This document shows positions 6,342-8,704 of a stretch of DNA of 8,704 bases, in pieces; position 1 is the first letter of the stretch; every line of letters begins with the position of its first letter. This DNA comes from DASTGO01 sp035719045 (lineage in GTDB: Bacteria > Actinomycetota > Actinomycetes > Actinomycetales > Kineosporiaceae): positions 1 to 8,704 of the forward strand of contig DASTGO010000272.1 of the NCBI GenBank assembly GCA_035719045.1, written 5' to 3'. Both the position numbers and the translations under genes were made by a program. The notes beneath the pieces were generated by a model. It had not been told where the DNA came from, searched no databases, and saw nothing but the letters and a program-made list of their open reading frames with translations.

Positions 6342-6999
6342 GGCGACGCACCGGCAGCTCGGGGACCACCAGGGAGGTTCCGCTGGGGATCCGCAGCGGG
6401 TCGTCGATCCCGTTGGCCTGGGCGATCAGCCGCCAGCGGCCCGGGTCGCCGTACTCGCGGGCGGCCACCCGGTCGAGGGTCTCCCCGGGCAGCACCCGGT
6501 GCACGGCATGCGGGGCCGGGGTGAACGAGGTCGGGTTCTGCCGGGGCAGCACGTCCTGGTCGTCGTACTGCAGCAGGGACAGGTCGACCTTGGCCCGCAA
6601 CGGGGTGCCGTCCGCCGCGAAGTACGTGTAGCGCACCTGCAGCCGCTGGACCACGGCCCGGAACGGCACGTCCAGCTTCCCCCAGTGCAGCTCCACCCAG
6701 GCCGGGCGCACCGACTGCCGGGACGGGTCACTGCCCGGCAGCCCGCCGGCCACGCTGACCAGGGACAGCAGCGTGGACACCCGGTCCACCACGCTGCTGC
6801 CGTCGACGGTGGCGTCCAGGGTGAGCGAGAGCGTGACGGTGCCGGACTGTCCGCCCTCGAACTTCAGCTGGGGGGCGTTGCGACCCTTGGCCGCGGGTCC
6901 GCTCCAGCTCGCCGACCGGGTCAGCGTGAGGTCGGACGGGTTGAACTGGAACGGGATCCGGCTACCGGTCTCCAGGTAGAGGAACGCCTTCTCCGCCAT
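6334..6999 (-). CDS. CIS tube/hub adaptor with LysM domain (Afp7-like)
   Basis: The product is 221 residues long. The N-terminal part (about 1-150) matches the contractile-injection tube-adaptor fold: EKAFLYLETGSRIPFQFNPSDL, then WSGPAAKGRNAPQLKFEGGQSGTVTLSLTLD, then VDLSLLQYDD. The C-terminal part (about 166-214) is a LysM domain: HRVLPGETLDRVAAREYGDPGRWRLIAQANGIDDPLRIPSGTSLVVP. In Afp and PVC this protein links the first tube ring to the VgrG spike; the LysM resembles the one in T4 gp53 and need not bind peptidoglycan. The ATG at 6999 lies 3 nt after the preceding stop, with GGAGG inside the end of that gene. The order LysM then VgrG is standard for eCIS loci. Confidence 0.94.
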   Translation of the reverse strand: MAEKAFLYLETGSRIPFQFNPSDLTLTRSASWSGPAAKGRNAPQLKFEGGQSGTVTLSLTLDATVDGSSVVDRVSTLLSLVSVAGGLPGSDPSRQSVRPAWVELHWGKLDVPFRAVVQRLQVRYTYFAADGTPLRAKVDLSLLQYDDQDVLPRQNPTSFTPAPHAVHRVLPGETLDRVAAREYGDPGRWRLIAQANGIDDPLRIPSGTSLVVPELPVRRRG

Positions 7000-7002
7000 C
7001 GC

Positions 7003-8704
7003 TCAGAACACCTCCGCGTACCGGCCGCCCCGGCGCTCGAGTTCGGCCAGCACCCGCTGCTCCAGGGCGTCGAGCAGGCCGTCGACGACATGCTCGGGCA
7101 GCGGTCCGGGGGCGGTCACCGGGGCGGCCGGGTCCGCGGTGGCCGCTCCCGCCGTCCAGGCCGCAGGTCCGGGGGCCGGACTGCCCGCCGGGGCGCCCCC
7201 CGAGCCACCCGGGGCGGCCGGTCCCGAGAACGACGCGGGGAGGGCAGAGGCCTGAGCCGCGAACCCGCCGGGAACGGCGCGGGCGGCGGCACCCGGAATC
7301 GAGCCCAGGCCCGGGAACGCCTCCCCGCTGCCCAGGTCATCGGCCAGCGGGATGCCGCCCCCGGAAGCCGCCTCCGTGAACGCCTGCTGCAGCGCGGCGG
7401 ATCCGGGCGGCCCGGCCGGACCGGCCCCGGACACTCCCGCCAGGGCGGCCGGCAGCCTCCCGGCAGCCGCGCCCATCGACGCGGCCGCGGACGGCACCCC
7501 GGCCAGACCGGCGGTGGTCACCGGGAGGTCCCCGACGATTCCCGCACCGACCGGTGGCGCGGGCCGGGAGAGCGCCCCGGCACCGGCCAGGGAGGCAGCC
7601 GCCAGGCCCGGGACGGATGCCACGCCGGAGGCCGGGCCGCCCAGCCGTCCCGGCAGTGGCGGGGTTGCTGATCGGGAACCGGTGAGTGCGGAACCGGTGA
7701 GCCCGGACAGTCGCGGTGGCAGCACGCGGTCCGCCAGTCCCCGGGTGGCCCGCTCCTCCAGGTCGAGGGCGCCGGTCGGTGCGGCCAGCGCGAACCGGGG
7801 GCGGGTGACCGGCTGGCGCAGGTGGATCAGCTCGTGGGCCAGGGTGACCAGGGCGGTCCGGCCGGCCCGGGCGGACGGCATCGCGGGCAGGTGCACGACG
7901 TCACCGGTGGCTGCGGCGACGGCTCCGCTCGCGGCCAGCGCGGCGCGGGTGGCCGGTCCGGACGTGACCCGGGGGGAGGTGCGGCCGGACAGCCTGCGGG
8001 CCCAGGTCCGCAGCCCGGACGGCAGGGGACGGGCCGGTTCCAGGGGCCGGTTCCGGACCGCGGCGCGCCAGCTCTGCTCGGGGGATCGGGCGGGAGGACT
8101 TGGGGACGGCCGGACCGCCGAAGGCGCAGGGGGCGCGGTGGCGGCGTGGGTGGCGCGAGGGTGGGAGATGGGCCGGGGGCCGGTGGGGGTGCCGGTGAGG
8201 GTCTGAGGGCGGGAGATGGGCCGGGGGCCGGATGACGCAGGAGTCAGGCGGCCGGCGCCGGACGCCGGCGCGGGTGCCACCTGGACCGGTGTGGCCGGGA
8301 AGGAAGAGAAGGAGCCCGGCAGGGCTGCCGTGGGGGCCTCGGCGGGCCCGGCGACGGGCAGGCGGTCCAGGGGCAGCGGGGACCAGACCGTGACCGCGGG
8401 CGGATGTGGCCGAGCGGCGGGCCGGGTGCCGGGCCGAGCGCCAGGCCGGGTGCCGAGCTGTGCGGCGGGCCGGATGGCCGGTGCGGCGGGCCGGATGGCC
8501 GGTGCGGCAGGCCGGATGGCTGAGGTGGCGAGCGGGATGGCCGGTGCGGCGGGCCGGATGACCGGTGCGGCAGGCCGGATGGCCGGTATTGCGGCCGGTG
8601 CAGCGGGCGGGATGGGCACGTTGCGGCTCTGGGCATTCGGGCCGGAGGGGTTACGTGCCGGGGCGTTCGTGCCCGGGGTTCTGTAGCCCGGGGTTCTGCG
8701 GCTC
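7003..8704 (-). CDS. DUF4157 (HELIH) eCIS-associated protein, Ala/Pro-rich, 5'-truncated by window edge
   Basis: The frame is open from the stop at 7003 to the window edge (566 sense codons visible), so the true start probably lies outside. A GTG at 8619 would give 538 residues but has no ribosome site, and the sequence before it is the same Pro/Gly/Asn/Arg-rich type. Counting from that GTG: residues 1-180 are Pro/Ala/Arg-rich with tandem repeats; 185-215 is a basic segment; 238-300 is a DUF4157-like core with VVHLPAM, then TLAHELIHLRQ, then LEERATRGLADRVL. His262, Glu263 and His266 form the HExxH zinc motif and Glu288/289 are candidate third ligands. Residues 300-505 are low-complexity Ala/Gly/Pro. 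The last 30 residues form an amphipathic helix ending LAELERRGGRYAEVF. DUF4157 proteins are common in eCIS loci, some as N-terminal parts of toxins; here no toxin domain is visible, so protease, assembly factor or effector carrier are all open. Confidence 0.85.
   Translation of the reverse strand, partial: SRRTPGYRTPGTNAPARNPSGPNAQSRNVPIPPAAPAAIPAIRPAAPVIRPAAPAIPLATSAIRPAAPAIRPAAPAIRPAAQLGTRPGARPGTRPAARPHPPAVTVWSPLPLDRLPVAGPAEAPTAALPGSFSSFPATPVQVAPAPASGAGRLTPASSGPRPISRPQTLTGTPTGPRPISHPRATHAATAPPAPSAVRPSPSPPARSPEQSWRAAVRNRPLEPARPLPSGLRTWARRLSGRTSPRVTSGPATRAALAASGAVAAATGDVVHLPAMPSARAGRTALVTLAHELIHLRQPVTRPRFALAAPTGALDLEERATRGLADRVLPPRLSGLTGSALTGSRSATPPLPGRLGGPASGVASVPGLAAASLAGAGALSRPAPPVGAGIVGDLPVTTAGLAGVPSAAASMGAAAGRLPAALAGVSGAGPAGPPGSAALQQAFTEAASGGGIPLADDLGSGEAFPGLGSIPGAAARAVPGGFAAQASALPASFSGPAAPGGSGGAPAGSPAPGPAAWTAGAATADPAAPVTAPGPLPEHVVDGLLDALEQRVLAELERRGGRYAEVF
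8163..8231 (-). repeat. Pair of identical 21-bp direct repeats coding GPRPIS
   Basis: The plus-strand 21-mer that begins gggagatgggccgggggccg occurs at 8163-8183 and again at 8211-8231, 48 bp (16 codons) apart and in the same frame of the DUF4157 gene. The two copies encode TGPRPISHP and SGPRPISRP. It appears to be an in-frame segmental duplication within the disordered N-terminal region. Confidence 0.75.
8458..8583 (-). repeat. Six tandem 21-bp repeats coding AIRPAAP
   Basis: Six consecutive 21-bp units within the 5' part of the DUF4157 gene encode the heptad AIRPAAP. The copies read AIRPAAP, VIRPAAP, AIPLATS (degenerate), AIRPAAP, AIRPAAP and AIRPAA plus Q. The DNA core on the plus strand is ggccggatggccggtgcggc. 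Partial, weaker copies (PPAAPAA, IP) continue to about 8610. The in-frame unit length keeps the reading frame whatever the copy number, so the tract could vary between strains. Confidence 0.85.

Noticed and set aside
4488..6524. Long plus-strand open frame (about 680 codons) opposite VgrG and PAAR
   Set aside because: Same reason: antisense shadow of well-supported genes, low-complexity translation, no ribosome site considered convincing.
5980..7671. Plus-strand open frame spanning the LysM gene and part of the DUF4157 gene
   Set aside because: Crosses two real gene boundaries on the other strand and has no recognisable domain.
8458..8610. CRISPR-like array in the repetitive right end
   Set aside because: The 21-bp units are directly adjacent without spacers and lie in frame within a coding sequence; they are protein repeats.

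Overview
The window is a very GC-rich (about three quarters G+C by eye) stretch from what is most likely an actinobacterium. Every supported gene lies on the minus strand. The codon bias towards G/C in third positions, GTG starts, alanine/proline-rich spacers and the gene families all fit that group; I cannot name a genus. Read in the direction of transcription (right to left), the window is the baseplate and spike part of an extracellular-type contractile injection system (eCIS; the family of Serratia Afp, Photorhabdus PVC and the Streptomyces CIS). The sheath, inner tube, tape-measure, cap and AAA+ ATPase genes are not in the window.

Layout, 5' to 3' on the minus strand: (1) 8704-7003, a 5'-truncated Ala/Pro-rich protein with a DUF4157-type HELIH motif; (2) 6999-6334, an Afp7-like tube/hub adaptor with a C-terminal LysM; (3) 6341-4704, an Afp8-like VgrG spike; (4) 4691-4299, a PAAR-type spike tip; (5) 4302-3883, a gp25-like wedge protein; (6) 3886-1844, an Afp11/gp6-like BaseplateJ-type wedge protein; (7) 1782-1267, a small P2-I-like tail protein; (8) 1193-699, a double zinc-ribbon protein with a C-terminal transmembrane anchor; (9) 702-1, a tandem Ig-like protein that enters a hydrophobic segment as it leaves the window. 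Most junctions overlap by 4-8 nt or are 3-12 nt apart, so this looks like one tightly coupled operon with no internal promoter or terminator that I can see.

The only two larger gaps (61 and 73 nt) each hold a short open frame (22 and 26 codons) that joins its neighbours by GTGA stop/start overlaps at both ends. They may be coupling leader peptides or chance.

Functionally, genes 2-7 would build the spike complex (PAAR tip on VgrG trimer on LysM adaptor) and the surrounding wedges (gp25, gp6-like, P2-I-like). The DUF4157 protein is an eCIS-associated protein of uncertain role (effector, maturation or assembly). The most interesting part is the left end. Where Afp/PVC-type loci carry tail-fibre genes after the wedge genes, this operon carries two proteins with membrane-anchor features, suggesting a particle that works with the producer's own membrane. 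That is an inference, and the window ends before it can be settled.
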